DNA from: Sphingobacteriia bacterium
Lineage (GTDB): Bacteria > Bacteroidota > Bacteroidia > Bacteroidales > UBA7960
Direction: 5' to 3'
Length of the DNA: 64,000 nucleotides
Assembly: GCA_011390785.1 (NCBI GenBank)
Contig: JAABRR010000001.1
Coordinates: 1-64,000 of the forward strand
Under the pieces are notes generated by a model that was not told the DNA's origin, did no database searches, and saw only the letters and a list, made by a program, of their open reading frames with translations. Below, piece by piece: positions 18,406-27,371 of this stretch. Both the position numbers and the translations under genes were made by a program. Numbering within the stretch: the stretch's first letter is position 1; each line of letters starts with the position of its first letter.

Positions 18406-19293
18406 TCATGAGCTATTCGAATTTTTTATCTTCATGAATAGATTGATCCCAAGAGGCTCGCTGAATATTTCTACATTTTCTGGCCTAATGCCAGCTTCAA
18501 CGGCAAAACTCATCAAGAGTTCTTCCGATCTGTGGTAAAGAAACCAGTCGCCCAACACTTCCATTATTTTCTTTGATGGGTTGGAAATATTGAAATTACC
18601 GATGATCATTTCTCCATTACCCCTCAGGTAACAGGAAAATCTATTGAGAAGCCTTATAAACAATTTATCCTGAAAATAATCAAATAAACCGGCACTCCAA
18701 ATAAGATCATAAGATCTCTCAGGAGAATACCGCAATACATTTTTGTTATGAAAAGTCATATAATCCAGGTATTTCTGATTTTTTGATGTGGCATGTTCAA
18801 TGGCTCTCTGGTCAAAATCGACAAGATCAAAATACAACTTATTTTCTGTAACTGAATCCAAATACTCATTCACTTCTGTGGCGGGGCCACTGCCCAGAAT
18901 AAGAACTCTGGAATATTCTTTTTTTGTTTTCTGATTTAATTTTTGAAGGAGACTTACAGCCAATTCCTTCCTGTTAATTACTGCGCTTGCGGCTGGCAAC
19001 CAATGAAAAAACTCATCCCACTTAATGTAATCAGGATTCGTGTTTTTGTGGAATCTGTACATTTTTTCAATGATCTGATAATCTCCGCTATACCCCAAAG
19101 GTTTTGTAAATGAATGGCCTATTATGGTATCCGGCTTAAGAATAGGCTCAAGCATATCTCTGAAATATTCAACTTCATCATCTGTAGTCAAATCATTAAT
19201 GATCTTGATTATCTCATGAAAGTCATCAGAGTGGGGTCCTTTTTGCGATAAAATTTTTTTAAATCTGTTAATAATGTTACTGTTATGGAGCAT
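18406..19293 (-). CDS. PhcB-like SAM-dependent methyltransferase
   Basis: The 295-residue product is a class I methyltransferase of the type annotated as extracellular factor (3-hydroxypalmitate methyl ester) biosynthesis, the PhcB family. Family marks are the N-terminal block SFTKPLGYSGDYQIIEKMY (about 61-79), a second block ending in WLPAASAVINRKEL, the SAM-binding motif RVLILGSGPATEVNEYL (about 129-145) and the acidic FDLVDFDQRAIEH. The ATG at 19293 is preferred to a TTG at 19302. It follows a membrane hybrid histidine kinase by 28 bases, the same pairing of signal synthase and sensor kinase found in phc quorum sensing of Ralstonia. The substrate is not proven; a fatty acid or another carboxylate is inferred. 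Confidence 0.7.
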   Translation of the reverse strand: MLHNSNIINRFKKILSQKGPHSDDFHEIIKIINDLTTDDEVEYFRDMLEPILKPDTIIGHSFTKPLGYSGDYQIIEKMYRFHKNTNPDYIKWDEFFHWLPAASAVINRKELAVSLLQKLNQKTKKEYSRVLILGSGPATEVNEYLDSVTENKLYFDLVDFDQRAIEHATSKNQKYLDYMTFHNKNVLRYSPERSYDLIWSAGLFDYFQDKLFIRLLNRFSCYLRGNGEMIIGNFNISNPSKKIMEVLGDWFLYHRSEELLMSFAVEAGIRPENVEIFSEPLGINLFMKIKNSNSS

Positions 19294-19321
19294 AATGTTC
19301 AAATAGGGAGTGGTTTAATCA

Positions 19322-21499
19322 CTATATTATCAATTTATGCAAAAGTAACATAAAATCTTCCTTTTTTACAGGTTTGGTTAAATATTCATCTAAACCCTGA
19401 CTCATATATTTTTCTTTATCACCTTCAAAGGCATTGGCACTTAAGCCTACCACCGGGGGCAAGTCATCATAACTAGCCTTTAACTTGCGGGTGGCAGTAA
19501 CGCCATCCATAACAGGCATCTGGATATCCATTAGTATAAGATCAAAGCTGCCAGGTTCATATTTTTCCAATGCTTCCTGTCCGTTTTTCACAAGTGTTAC
19601 TCTGTGTCCCAGAGAAGTAAGCATAATATTAACCACCTTTTGATTAATCAGCTTATCTTCCGCGTAGAGAATATTAAGTGGTCCTGTTTCCTTCAGGGCA
19701 GAATAATTAATACTTTTCTTTGCATCTTCGCGTGATACTTTTTCAGCTTTGAAATTGAACCAAAAGGTGCTTCCCTTACCTTCTTCACTCATAACTCCAA
19801 TATCGCCACCCATAAGGTCTGATAGTTCCTTTGAAATTGACAATCCAAGACCTGTTCCTTCAAAGTACTGATTTTCTGTTCCCTCCAGTTGGCTAAAAGG
19901 CTTAAAAAGCTTATTAATTTTTTCCGGCTGTATACCTTCACCGGTATCGCTTACCTCTATACGTAATAAAAGGGCTCCGTCGGCAAGCCATTTTTCAGGC
20001 AAAGCCAAAAGATCTATACTACCCTTCTTGGTAAACTTAATGGCGTTATTCAGCAAATTATTAATAATTTGCGATACGCGATGATCATCAGCCTTGATGT
20101 ATTCAGGAATCTGCGGGTCGATGTAAAGATTCAGACTTACTCCAACAGGACAAAGAGTCTCGTAAAGTTTCTGGGCATTGTTTATCAATTCGTAAAAGTT
20201 AAACCCCCGGGGCTTAATACTTACTCTTCCGGCTTCAATTTTTGAATAATCCAGAATTTGATTAATAATTTCACGAAGATTCTCACTGGTGAGTTTCAGA
20301 GTACTTAAATATTCCATTTGTTCATTGTTTAGATGTGTTTGCGATAAAATATCTATCATGCCGATTATTCCGGTAAGTGGTGTTCTGATTTCATGACTCA
20401 TATTGGCAAGAAACCTTTGTTTAAAATTTACAGACTCTTTGGCAACGGCAATTTGTTTTTCCAGCTTTTGCTTTTCAATAAACTCGCTTCGATCTTCCAC
20501 CAGTCCTATTCCTCCAATGGTTTTATTCAAATCTCTTTTTATAGGTGCAAAAAGAATACGAACGGGGTTTGCTTTCCCGGTCCCTTTAGGTTTAAATTTG
20601 CCCTCAAAAGAGGCTTTATTGCCTTTTAAAACTCTTTCTACGGCATCTGTAATTCTTTTATCCGACAACTCTTTCAAATGCATTCCTTCGAGTATAGTCC
20701 TTGGCCTTCCTATGATATTGGCAAAGTGATCGTTACATTCAGTAATTACCCACCTGTCGTTAAAGTGAAATACTCCAAGGGGTGATCTTTCAAATATCAA
20801 ACGATACTTTTCCTCATTCTCTTTCAGCTCCCGTGTTCTGGATTCTACAGCTGATTCAAGGTTTTGATTTATATTCTCCAAATCGCGTTGTTTCTGATCA
20901 AGCTGGCGCGAAAGGTAAAAGTTTCGTCGCCCGGATACTTCAAAATAATATGACCCGAACATACCAATAAGATTGGCAGAAGCATAAAAAAAGTTATAGG
21001 CAAGAAAGATTTGCTGATCAACATCTGCCAAAGAATGCATCAACAGATTGAAAAAAATAAGATTAAGCCAACCTCCAACGGTTGCCCAAATAAACCGAAG
21101 CCGGATGAAGAAATATCCCACCATAAAGATCAGCATCAATCCTCCGTAATATGACCAGTTCTGAGGGCTAAGCGCAATCATTAGTGCTATACCGATACCT
21201 GACACCAAAAAAGCAAGGAAAAGTAGAAACTGCCAGAATCGGTAGAAAAATTTGTTGAATGAAAGCAAAATGAAAAGCATCAAAAAGGGAACAACAATTC
21301 CGATGCGGATAATCAGAAAAGTACGAAGGTAATCAGAAACAAAAATTGCATCCAATACACCAAATAAGGCATATAAGAATGCAGCCAGGAGTATAGCTAC
21401 CCTTGTAACCGGTAAAGAGTCATTAAAAAAGACTCTTTTATAAAGTGCTTCTTCCCTTCTGTTGGGAAACTCAAGTGTAAGTTTTTTTAGTTTTACCAT
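19322..21499 (-). CDS. Membrane hybrid sensor histidine kinase
   Basis: The 725-residue protein has, in order, about six transmembrane helices (about 32-187), a coiled coil (about 195-230), a PAS domain (about 228-335), a HisKA dimerisation domain with the phospho-accepting H369 in ANMSHEIRTPLTG, a HATPase domain (N box with NNLLNNAIKFT, then DTGEGI and GTGLGLSISKEL) and a C-terminal receiver with D658 in LILMDIQMPVMDG. All catalytic residues are present. The helical input domain without a periplasmic sensor loop recalls PhcS/LqsS-type kinases that sense lipophilic signals. It is the first gene of a pair with a PhcB-like methyltransferase. The ATG at 21499 is chosen over a TTG nine bases upstream. 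No downstream response regulator gene is adjacent. Confidence 0.88.
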   Translation of the reverse strand: MVKLKKLTLEFPNRREEALYKRVFFNDSLPVTRVAILLAAFLYALFGVLDAIFVSDYLRTFLIIRIGIVVPFLMLFILLSFNKFFYRFWQFLLFLAFLVSGIGIALMIALSPQNWSYYGGLMLIFMVGYFFIRLRFIWATVGGWLNLIFFNLLMHSLADVDQQIFLAYNFFYASANLIGMFGSYYFEVSGRRNFYLSRQLDQKQRDLENINQNLESAVESRTRELKENEEKYRLIFERSPLGVFHFNDRWVITECNDHFANIIGRPRTILEGMHLKELSDKRITDAVERVLKGNKASFEGKFKPKGTGKANPVRILFAPIKRDLNKTIGGIGLVEDRSEFIEKQKLEKQIAVAKESVNFKQRFLANMSHEIRTPLTGIIGMIDILSQTHLNNEQMEYLSTLKLTSENLREIINQILDYSKIEAGRVSIKPRGFNFYELINNAQKLYETLCPVGVSLNLYIDPQIPEYIKADDHRVSQIINNLLNNAIKFTKKGSIDLLALPEKWLADGALLLRIEVSDTGEGIQPEKINKLFKPFSQLEGTENQYFEGTGLGLSISKELSDLMGGDIGVMSEEGKGSTFWFNFKAEKVSREDAKKSINYSALKETGPLNILYAEDKLINQKVVNIMLTSLGHRVTLVKNGQEALEKYEPGSFDLILMDIQMPVMDGVTATRKLKASYDDLPPVVGLSANAFEGDKEKYMSQGLDEYLTKPVKKEDFMLLLHKLII

Positions 21500-21769
21500 A
21501 TTATTCAAAAGAGTTTCAAATGTATTTCTTTTATTGAAACACCATGTTTTTCAGTAGCAGATCTTTTAATCTGACACACCCAAAATTTTTCCAATAAATT
21601 GATTTTTTAAATACAAAAAATATTTTTTTTTATTCTAACAGATGTTTTTTTCTGTTAATTTTTGGATTAACCCATATTCATGCTTTCAGGGAAATTGTTA
21701 ATAACTTTTAGATACAAAAGATTTACTGAATAACAACTGGAGATCGTGTAATAAATATATTTCCCAACT
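21500..21769. other. AT-rich spacer
   Basis: About 270 bases lie upstream of the kinase gene and include long T and A runs near 21600-21660. They probably contain the kinase promoter on the minus strand, but no pair of boxes is convincing. No gene was seen. Confidence 0.35.
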
Positions 21770-21904
21770 ATGAATATCTTAAAAAAATTGGATATTGTTA
21801 TCTCTGAAACTTCCCAGGCTCAAATTGCTGATTATACCAGACAGGCAGCCATAATAATTTGCAACACATCAAGGTTGGGCATTAATGTTGAAAGAACAGG
21901 GTAA
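21770..21904 (+). CDS. Possible 44-residue small protein
   Basis: An ATG-initiated frame encodes 44 residues (MNILKKLDIVISETSQAQIA... ending GINVERTG). Composition looks protein-like, with a mixed amphipathic pattern and no long low-complexity run, but no family is recognised and no ribosome-binding signal is apparent. It lies between the kinase gene and the tRNA-Arg terminator, with no gene partner. It may be a chance frame. Confidence 0.25.
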   Translation: MNILKKLDIVISETSQAQIADYTRQAAIIICNTSRLGINVERTG

Positions 21905-21926
21905 AATAAAAGCAGTCTGGATAAAT

Positions 21927-21952
21927 AAAAACCCCCGCAGGATGCGAGGGTT
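21927..21952 (-). terminator. Rho-independent terminator of tRNA-Arg
   Basis: On the minus strand a 10-bp stem (AACCCTCGCA / TGCGGGGGTT, one G-T pair) with a 3-base loop is followed by a T run. It starts 6 bases after the tRNA end. Confidence 0.8.
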
Positions 21953-21958
21953 GAGAAG

Positions 21959-22032
21959 TGATTCCGACAGGATTCGAACCTGTGACCCACAGCTTAGAAG
22001 GCTGTTGCTCTATCCAGCTGAGCTACGGAACC
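21959..22032 (-). tRNA. tRNA-Arg (anticodon TCT)
   Basis: The minus strand folds as a complete tRNA of 74 nt without an encoded CCA. The acceptor arm is GGTTCCG paired to CGGAATC with discriminator A, the D arm contains AGCTCAGCTGGATAGAGC, and the anticodon stem ACAGC/GCTGT encloses CTTCTAA. The T arm is CAGGTTCGAATCCTG. Anticodon TCT reads AGA/AGG. A stem-loop terminator follows immediately. Confidence 0.97.
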
Positions 22033-22207
22033 ATTGTTATTTTCGGGGTACAAAAGTACAATTATTTATCGATATAGCAAGAGATGTTTTGCTTTTTATT
22101 ATCACCTGTAAACACATGCATTTTCGGGCTGATAAAAGAATAACTGTTAACTTTGCCGCCTGCCAGAAGTAAATTTGCAGAAAGTTAAAATATTAAACCG
22201 AAATCTT

Positions 22208-23020
22208 ATGACAAACAATATAGCCATTCTTGGTGGGGGCAATATTGGCACTTCTCTAGCCAAAGGATTAATAAACAGCAATTTATATAGCCCTGAAAAC
22301 ATCATTATTACCCGAAGACGCACCCATATGATTGAAAATCTGGCCCTTGAAGGGATGGTAATTTCTTCAGATAATTTACAGGCTGTAAAGGCTTCGGGTT
22401 TAGTATTTCTTACTGTTAAACCCATGCAGGCCAAAGAAGTATTAGGAGAAATTACTCCGGAGTTGAATCATGAAAAACATATTCTTGTTTCGTTAGTTAC
22501 TGGTTTAGGAAGCAAAGAAATACAAGCCATTATAGGAGAGCAAATACCTGTTTTTCTGGCTATGCCCAATACAGCACTGGCTTTGTGTGAAAGCATGACA
22601 TGTATTTCGCATGGCGAAGTGCAGGAAAAACATAAAGAGGAAGTTATTAATGTTTTTAATCATGTTGGCAAATGCATTACGATTCCTGAGGAACTAATGG
22701 GTGCTTCAACGGTTATGGCAGCCTGCGGTGTAGCCTTTGCCCTCAGATTTTTGCGCAGCATTGCCCAGGGAGGTATTGAGATCGGTTTTGGAGCAGAATT
22801 ATCTACCCTTATTGCAGCCCAAACACTCAAAGGTGCTGCAAGACTGGCACAGGAAAGCGGCAACCACCCCGAACATGAAATAGACAAAGTAACCACCCCA
22901 ATGGGCATAACCATCTCAGGCCTCAATGAAATGGAGCATAACGGTTTCAGCTCAGCCCTTATAAAAGGGCTTATAACATCCTACAATAAAATTGAAAAGC
23001 TAAAGAAGTTGAGAGACTAA
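22208..23020 (+). CDS. proC: Pyrroline-5-carboxylate reductase
   Basis: ProC reduces pyrroline-5-carboxylate to proline with NAD(P)H, the last step of proline synthesis. The 270-residue product starts with the Rossmann motif NIAILGGGNIGTSLAKGL. It carries the C-terminal family block KGAARLAQESGNHPEHEIDK, then VTTPMGITISGLNEMEHNGF. The start at 22208 puts the dinucleotide motif at residue 4; an in-frame start at 22175 would add only a short basic stretch. A box TAACTTTG at 22148-22155 matches the -7 consensus, but no good -33 TTG precedes it. Monocistronic. Confidence 0.93.
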   Translation: MTNNIAILGGGNIGTSLAKGLINSNLYSPENIIITRRRTHMIENLALEGMVISSDNLQAVKASGLVFLTVKPMQAKEVLGEITPELNHEKHILVSLVTGLGSKEIQAIIGEQIPVFLAMPNTALALCESMTCISHGEVQEKHKEEVINVFNHVGKCITIPEELMGASTVMAACGVAFALRFLRSIAQGGIEIGFGAELSTLIAAQTLKGAARLAQESGNHPEHEIDKVTTPMGITISGLNEMEHNGFSSALIKGLITSYNKIEKLKKLRD

Positions 23021-23127
23021 GTTTTTGATCCCTGTTAATAAAAAGAAAAATCATCATTGCTGATCAGCCATGTTTGCAGCAAATAACTATTATAAATATT
23101 GACAGCAAGCCCATAACTTTATCTGTC

Positions 23128-24465
23128 TTAATACGAAATTTTCTCCTTAAGTGGGTGATGCTCATGAAACTTTTTAAGCCGATATTCCAGGTCGGGGAAT
23201 TGATCGCGTCGTACCAAAGATACACAGGCCCTGAGACCCTCTGTGCGTTCGCTGCCGGTTATAGCCAATGAGATTGCACTAATACCATAATATACGAACT
23301 TTTCAATCAGGTCCTGGCCAGAAAGCCCCGGATACGATATGGTAAAAAAGAACCCATCAGCAAGTGGCTGGTCTTCATCCATATCATAAACAATTTTAAA
23401 CCCGTTATCGGTAAACATTTTCTTCATGATGTGTGCCTTTTGGCCATATTCCTTAACGGGCTCCCAGAAATTATACTCCCCTTTATTTGCAGCTTTTAGC
23501 ATACCCAGCAGAGCGTACTGCGCTGAGTGGGCAGTACCCGAACTCAGGGCATACATAGTGCCAAAAACCATTGCACGTCCAAACATATCAGAATTATAAA
23601 AACGGCAAAGCCCCTGGGCATGGGTATTAAATAGCTTATCTGAAATTACCATCATGCCAATTCGCTGGCCGGCATAACTAAAAAGCTTGGAGCTGGAAAT
23701 AAATACGATATAGTTTTCTGTAAACTTTGTTATTGAAGGCTGATAGGGTGGTTTTCCGGGTATGGAGAAATCCTGACGGAAGTCCATCCCAAAATACGCC
23801 AGATCTTCCATTACAATTACATCATACTTATTGGCCAACTCGCCAATAATACCCAATTCGCGTTCAGTAAAACATATCCATGAAGGATTATTAGGGTTTG
23901 AATAAAGCAACCCTGCAATCCGTCCGCTTTGAAGATGTTCTTCGAGTTTTTCGCGTAGTTTTTCTCCGCGATAATTATAAACATCAAATGAGTCGTGAGA
24001 AATTCCCAACACACGACATTGCTGTTTATGGACAGGAAACCCCGGATCGAGGAACAATATCTGATCTTTTCCCGGATACATGCGTGTAGTTGTCATAAAA
24101 GATGCATAACTCCCCTGCATGCTACCTACAGTAGGAATACAGCTTTTATAGCTTACATCTGTATTCATAAATAGTTTTACGAATCGTGAAATTTCTTCTT
24201 TAAGGGGTTTAATCCCATCAATGTCAGGGTAAATGGCTGCTACACCATTTTTCAGGGCTTCAATTTCAGCATCTACGCCAATTTGAGCGGGTGGCAGCCC
24301 GGGAATACCCATCTCCATTCTAACAAAATGATCGCCAGTAGCCAGTTCAATGTTGTCAATCAGGCGTTTCACCTCCCTGATCGAAGCCTTACCAACACTG
24401 GCAAGACCCATTAACTCTATTTGTTTTTGTACCTCCTCATGATTTATAGGTGTGTCGTGTTGCAT
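23128..24465 (-). CDS. PLP-dependent aminotransferase, class I/II
   Basis: The 445-residue product is a fold-type I aminotransferase. The PLP-binding lysine lies in SSSKLFSYAGQRIGMM, preceded by the aspartate/tyrosine motif VIVMEDLAYFGMDF and the loop YSNPNNPSWICFTERELG. An N-terminal region of ~60 residues, with VKRLIDNIELATGDHFVRME, precedes the fold. The donor/acceptor pair cannot be read from sequence; no biosynthetic partner is adjacent. It is monocistronic and convergent with proC. Length and motifs are complete. Confidence 0.88.
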   Translation of the reverse strand: MQHDTPINHEEVQKQIELMGLASVGKASIREVKRLIDNIELATGDHFVRMEMGIPGLPPAQIGVDAEIEALKNGVAAIYPDIDGIKPLKEEISRFVKLFMNTDVSYKSCIPTVGSMQGSYASFMTTTRMYPGKDQILFLDPGFPVHKQQCRVLGISHDSFDVYNYRGEKLREKLEEHLQSGRIAGLLYSNPNNPSWICFTERELGIIGELANKYDVIVMEDLAYFGMDFRQDFSIPGKPPYQPSITKFTENYIVFISSSKLFSYAGQRIGMMVISDKLFNTHAQGLCRFYNSDMFGRAMVFGTMYALSSGTAHSAQYALLGMLKAANKGEYNFWEPVKEYGQKAHIMKKMFTDNGFKIVYDMDEDQPLADGFFFTISYPGLSGQDLIEKFVYYGISAISLAITGSERTEGLRACVSLVRRDQFPDLEYRLKKFHEHHPLKEKISY

Positions 24466-24877
24466 ATCTTAAGTGTTTTGATGTGTAGATATAAAAGGTT
24501 TATTTTTATCAATTTACCATATTTTGACAGCGGCAATTGGCCCGCAAATTAATAAATCTTTGTTGATTAAAAAAGGAAATATACAGGAATATTTTATTTG
24601 TAATAGGAGCAAAAGTCAGAACCACAATTCTAGGCTAAATAGAATTATTTACCCTGTTATTTACTGAAAAATAATTTGGAATTAGCTTTCTTGAACATTT
24701 CACGCAATTATTGCCAGCTAAAAGAAAAAATTATTAATTTGCAACTGTTTTTATTAAATTGCATTATCAATTATTGCATATTTTATGTTTTTTCTAAAAT
24801 TAGGCTCAGGAGAACAAATAAATTTTTAAGATAATTCTATATATACCTTTTTAAACTCTAACTCTAAACAATTTATA
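24466..24877. other. Divergent spacer, 412 bases
   Basis: Strongly AT-rich DNA lies between the divergent aminotransferase and S9 peptidase genes. I see no gene, tRNA or convincing hairpin. Both promoters must lie here; no unambiguous TTG/TAnnTTTG pair was found. Confidence 0.4.
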
Positions 24878-27310
24878 ATGATACAAAAAACAATTATTTC
24901 ACAACAGGGACTATTTATTCTGTTTTTTTTCTGTTTAAGCCCAATTCTTTATGCTCAGGAATCATTAACGTATCAACTTCCACCCCAGGAAATCATTGAT
25001 TTGGTTGATGCCCCATCAACACCATCAGTTTCTATAGCGCCCAACAATAGCACTATTGTTTTTATCGAGAACCGTGGCATGCCGGTAATTGATGATATTG
25101 CCCGTGATGAACTCCGTTTGGCAGGTATGCGTATTGATCCATTAACCAATGGCTCAAGCAGATCTTCTTATGGTGTTGGATTAAGTTTTACAGATTTAGA
25201 TGGTAATAATCCGATAGTTGTTCAGGGTCTTCCCGAATCTCCCAAAATCCGCAATCTAAGTTGGTCGCCAGATGCCAGTCACGTGGCATTTACCCACACT
25301 TCAGAAAATGGAATTGAATTATGGATTGCCACAACTTTTGATGGTATTGCCTACCGGTTAACCGATATACCTGTAAATGATGTAATGGGCAATGCTTTTA
25401 CCTGGAGTTCAGACAACAGGACCATTTTTTTTACTGCAGTACCTGCCAACAGGGGCGAAGCCCCAGAGCGCCCCAGAGTTGCCCAGGGCCCTGTAACACA
25501 GCAAAGTATGGGCAGAAAAGCTGCTGTAAGAACATATCAGGATTTGCTCAGAGACCGTTACGATGAAGACCTGTTTGATTATTATGCCACCAGCAGGTTG
25601 ATGAAAGTTGACTTGATGGGAAACACACAACAAATCGGTGAAGAAGGAGTTATCTGGTATTTTCGTTTATCTCCCAATTCAGAATACCTTTTGGTAAACC
25701 GAATTGAAAAACCCTACTCCTATATAGTTCCCTACAGCCGCTTCCCCCAAACCATGGATGTTGTTGATATGGAAGGAAACCGGATTTACCTGGTTGCCGA
25801 AGTACCTGTTTCAGACAATCTGCCACAGGGCTTTGGAGCTACCCGCGAAGGCCGACGCAGCGTGCAATGGCGAAATGATGCACCAGCCACTCTGTATTGG
25901 GTAGAAGCACTTGACGGAGGAGATCCTGCCAATGAAATTGAATTCCGCGATCAGCTCTATTATCTGGATGCGCCATTTACAGGGCAACCTGTTGCAAGTG
26001 CCAAAACAGAACTGCGTTATGGTGGCATTTCCTGGGGTAAGAATGATTTTGCTATTCTTTACGAATCATGGAGCCGCACACGCAGAAGTATTACAAGCAG
26101 CTTCAACCCAGAACAAGAAAGCCCGGAAAGAAAAGTAATTTTTGATCGGTCTTACGAAGACAGGTATAACGACCCTGGTCAGTTTCAGACAACAACAAAC
26201 AGCCAGGGACAATCGGTATTATTAACAGATAAGCAAGGCCGAAAACTTTATTTATCAGGTGCAGGGGCTTCAACAGAAGGCAACCGTCCTTTCCTTGATG
26301 AATACGATATTCGCAGAGGAGAGACCAAACGTTTGTGGCGCTCAGAAGCTCCTTTTTACGAGATGCTTATTGAAATTATTGATCCGGGAAGTGGCATAAT
26401 TATTACAAGACGAGAATCGAACGATATCCATCCTAACTTTTACAAGCGAAACATTAAAAGGAATACCCTGACACAAATCACCAATTTGCCAGACCCCTCT
26501 GAAAAATTGCGTGATCTGCAATTTGAAATGGTTCATTATGAGCGTGAAGACGGTATTCCCCTAAATGGAATGCTATACCTACCGCCCGGTTATAACAAAG
26601 AAGCTGACGGTCCGCTTCCAACCATGCTGTGGGCATACCCACGCGAATTCAAAAGTGCCGATGCTGCAGGGCAGGTTTCGGGGTCACCTTATTCTTATAC
26701 CAGAGTAGGATCTACATCACCGGTTATGTTGGCTACCCAAGGTTATGCTGTTTTAAATAATGCCAGTTTCCCTATTGTTGGCGAAGATGACCAGGAACCC
26801 AATGATACATTTGTGGAACAACTGGTGGCAAATGCCCGGGCAGCAATCGATTATCTAGTAGAAAAAGGTGTTACAGATCCTGAGAGAGTGGCTGTTTCAG
26901 GCCATTCTTACGGTGCATTTATGACAGCCAACCTGCTGGCACATTCCGATCTTTTTGCCGCTGGCATTGCACGAAGTGGTGCCTACAACCGAACGTTAAC
27001 ACCCTTTGGTTTTCAAAGTGAAGAACGCACCTATTGGGATAACCCTGATATTTATCTACAAATGTCTCCCTTTATGAATGCCCATAAAATAAATACCCCT
27101 CTCCTGCTCATTCATGGGGCAGATGACAATAACTCAGGCACATTCCCCATTCAGAGCGAACGAATGTATGATGCATTGCGCGGACAAGGCGGAACCGTAA
27201 GATTGGTTATGCTACCCCACGAAGGACATGGATATTCTGCCCGCGAATCAGCTCTGCATATGCACTGGGAATGGCTGAACTGGCTGGAAACTTATGTGAA
27301 AAATAAATAA
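24878..27310 (+). CDS. Secreted S9 serine peptidase (glutamyl endopeptidase-like)
   Basis: The 810-residue protein has a signal peptide (ending LYAQE), a beta-propeller region (about 60-560) and a C-terminal alpha/beta-hydrolase domain. The triad is readable: S677 in SGHSYGAFMTANLLAHS, D749 in LIHGADDNNSG and H784 in LPHEGHGYSAR. The hydrolase opens with MLYLPPGYNKEADGPLPTML and contains SPVMLATQGYAVLNNASFPI, the pattern of the S9D glutamyl endopeptidase group also found in chloroplasts. It probably acts on exported peptides in the periplasm. Monocistronic, with a terminator at the 3' end. Confidence 0.9.
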   Translation: MIQKTIISQQGLFILFFFCLSPILYAQESLTYQLPPQEIIDLVDAPSTPSVSIAPNNSTIVFIENRGMPVIDDIARDELRLAGMRIDPLTNGSSRSSYGVGLSFTDLDGNNPIVVQGLPESPKIRNLSWSPDASHVAFTHTSENGIELWIATTFDGIAYRLTDIPVNDVMGNAFTWSSDNRTIFFTAVPANRGEAPERPRVAQGPVTQQSMGRKAAVRTYQDLLRDRYDEDLFDYYATSRLMKVDLMGNTQQIGEEGVIWYFRLSPNSEYLLVNRIEKPYSYIVPYSRFPQTMDVVDMEGNRIYLVAEVPVSDNLPQGFGATREGRRSVQWRNDAPATLYWVEALDGGDPANEIEFRDQLYYLDAPFTGQPVASAKTELRYGGISWGKNDFAILYESWSRTRRSITSSFNPEQESPERKVIFDRSYEDRYNDPGQFQTTTNSQGQSVLLTDKQGRKLYLSGAGASTEGNRPFLDEYDIRRGETKRLWRSEAPFYEMLIEIIDPGSGIIITRRESNDIHPNFYKRNIKRNTLTQITNLPDPSEKLRDLQFEMVHYEREDGIPLNGMLYLPPGYNKEADGPLPTMLWAYPREFKSADAAGQVSGSPYSYTRVGSTSPVMLATQGYAVLNNASFPIVGEDDQEPNDTFVEQLVANARAAIDYLVEKGVTDPERVAVSGHSYGAFMTANLLAHSDLFAAGIARSGAYNRTLTPFGFQSEERTYWDNPDIYLQMSPFMNAHKINTPLLLIHGADDNNSGTFPIQSERMYDALRGQGGTVRLVMLPHEGHGYSARESALHMHWEWLNWLETYVKNK

Positions 27311-27337
27311 CAACTTTATTTCACAACCTGAAACAGG

Positions 27338-27371
27338 ACCCCGGAATCAAAACCGGGGTTTCTTTTTTTTC
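27338..27371 (+). terminator. Terminator embedded in the 3' end of ygiQ
   Basis: Stem ACCCCGG/CCGGGGT with an 8-base loop is followed by TTTCTTTTTTTT. It ends the S9 peptidase transcript. The same bases encode the last residues of YgiQ on the opposite strand (lysine run and PRF), whose stop codon lies in the loop. Confidence 0.85.

Noticed and set aside
21885..22172. 95-residue plus-strand frame over the tRNA
   Set aside because: It runs antisense through the tRNA-Arg and its terminator, so it is not a protein-coding gene.
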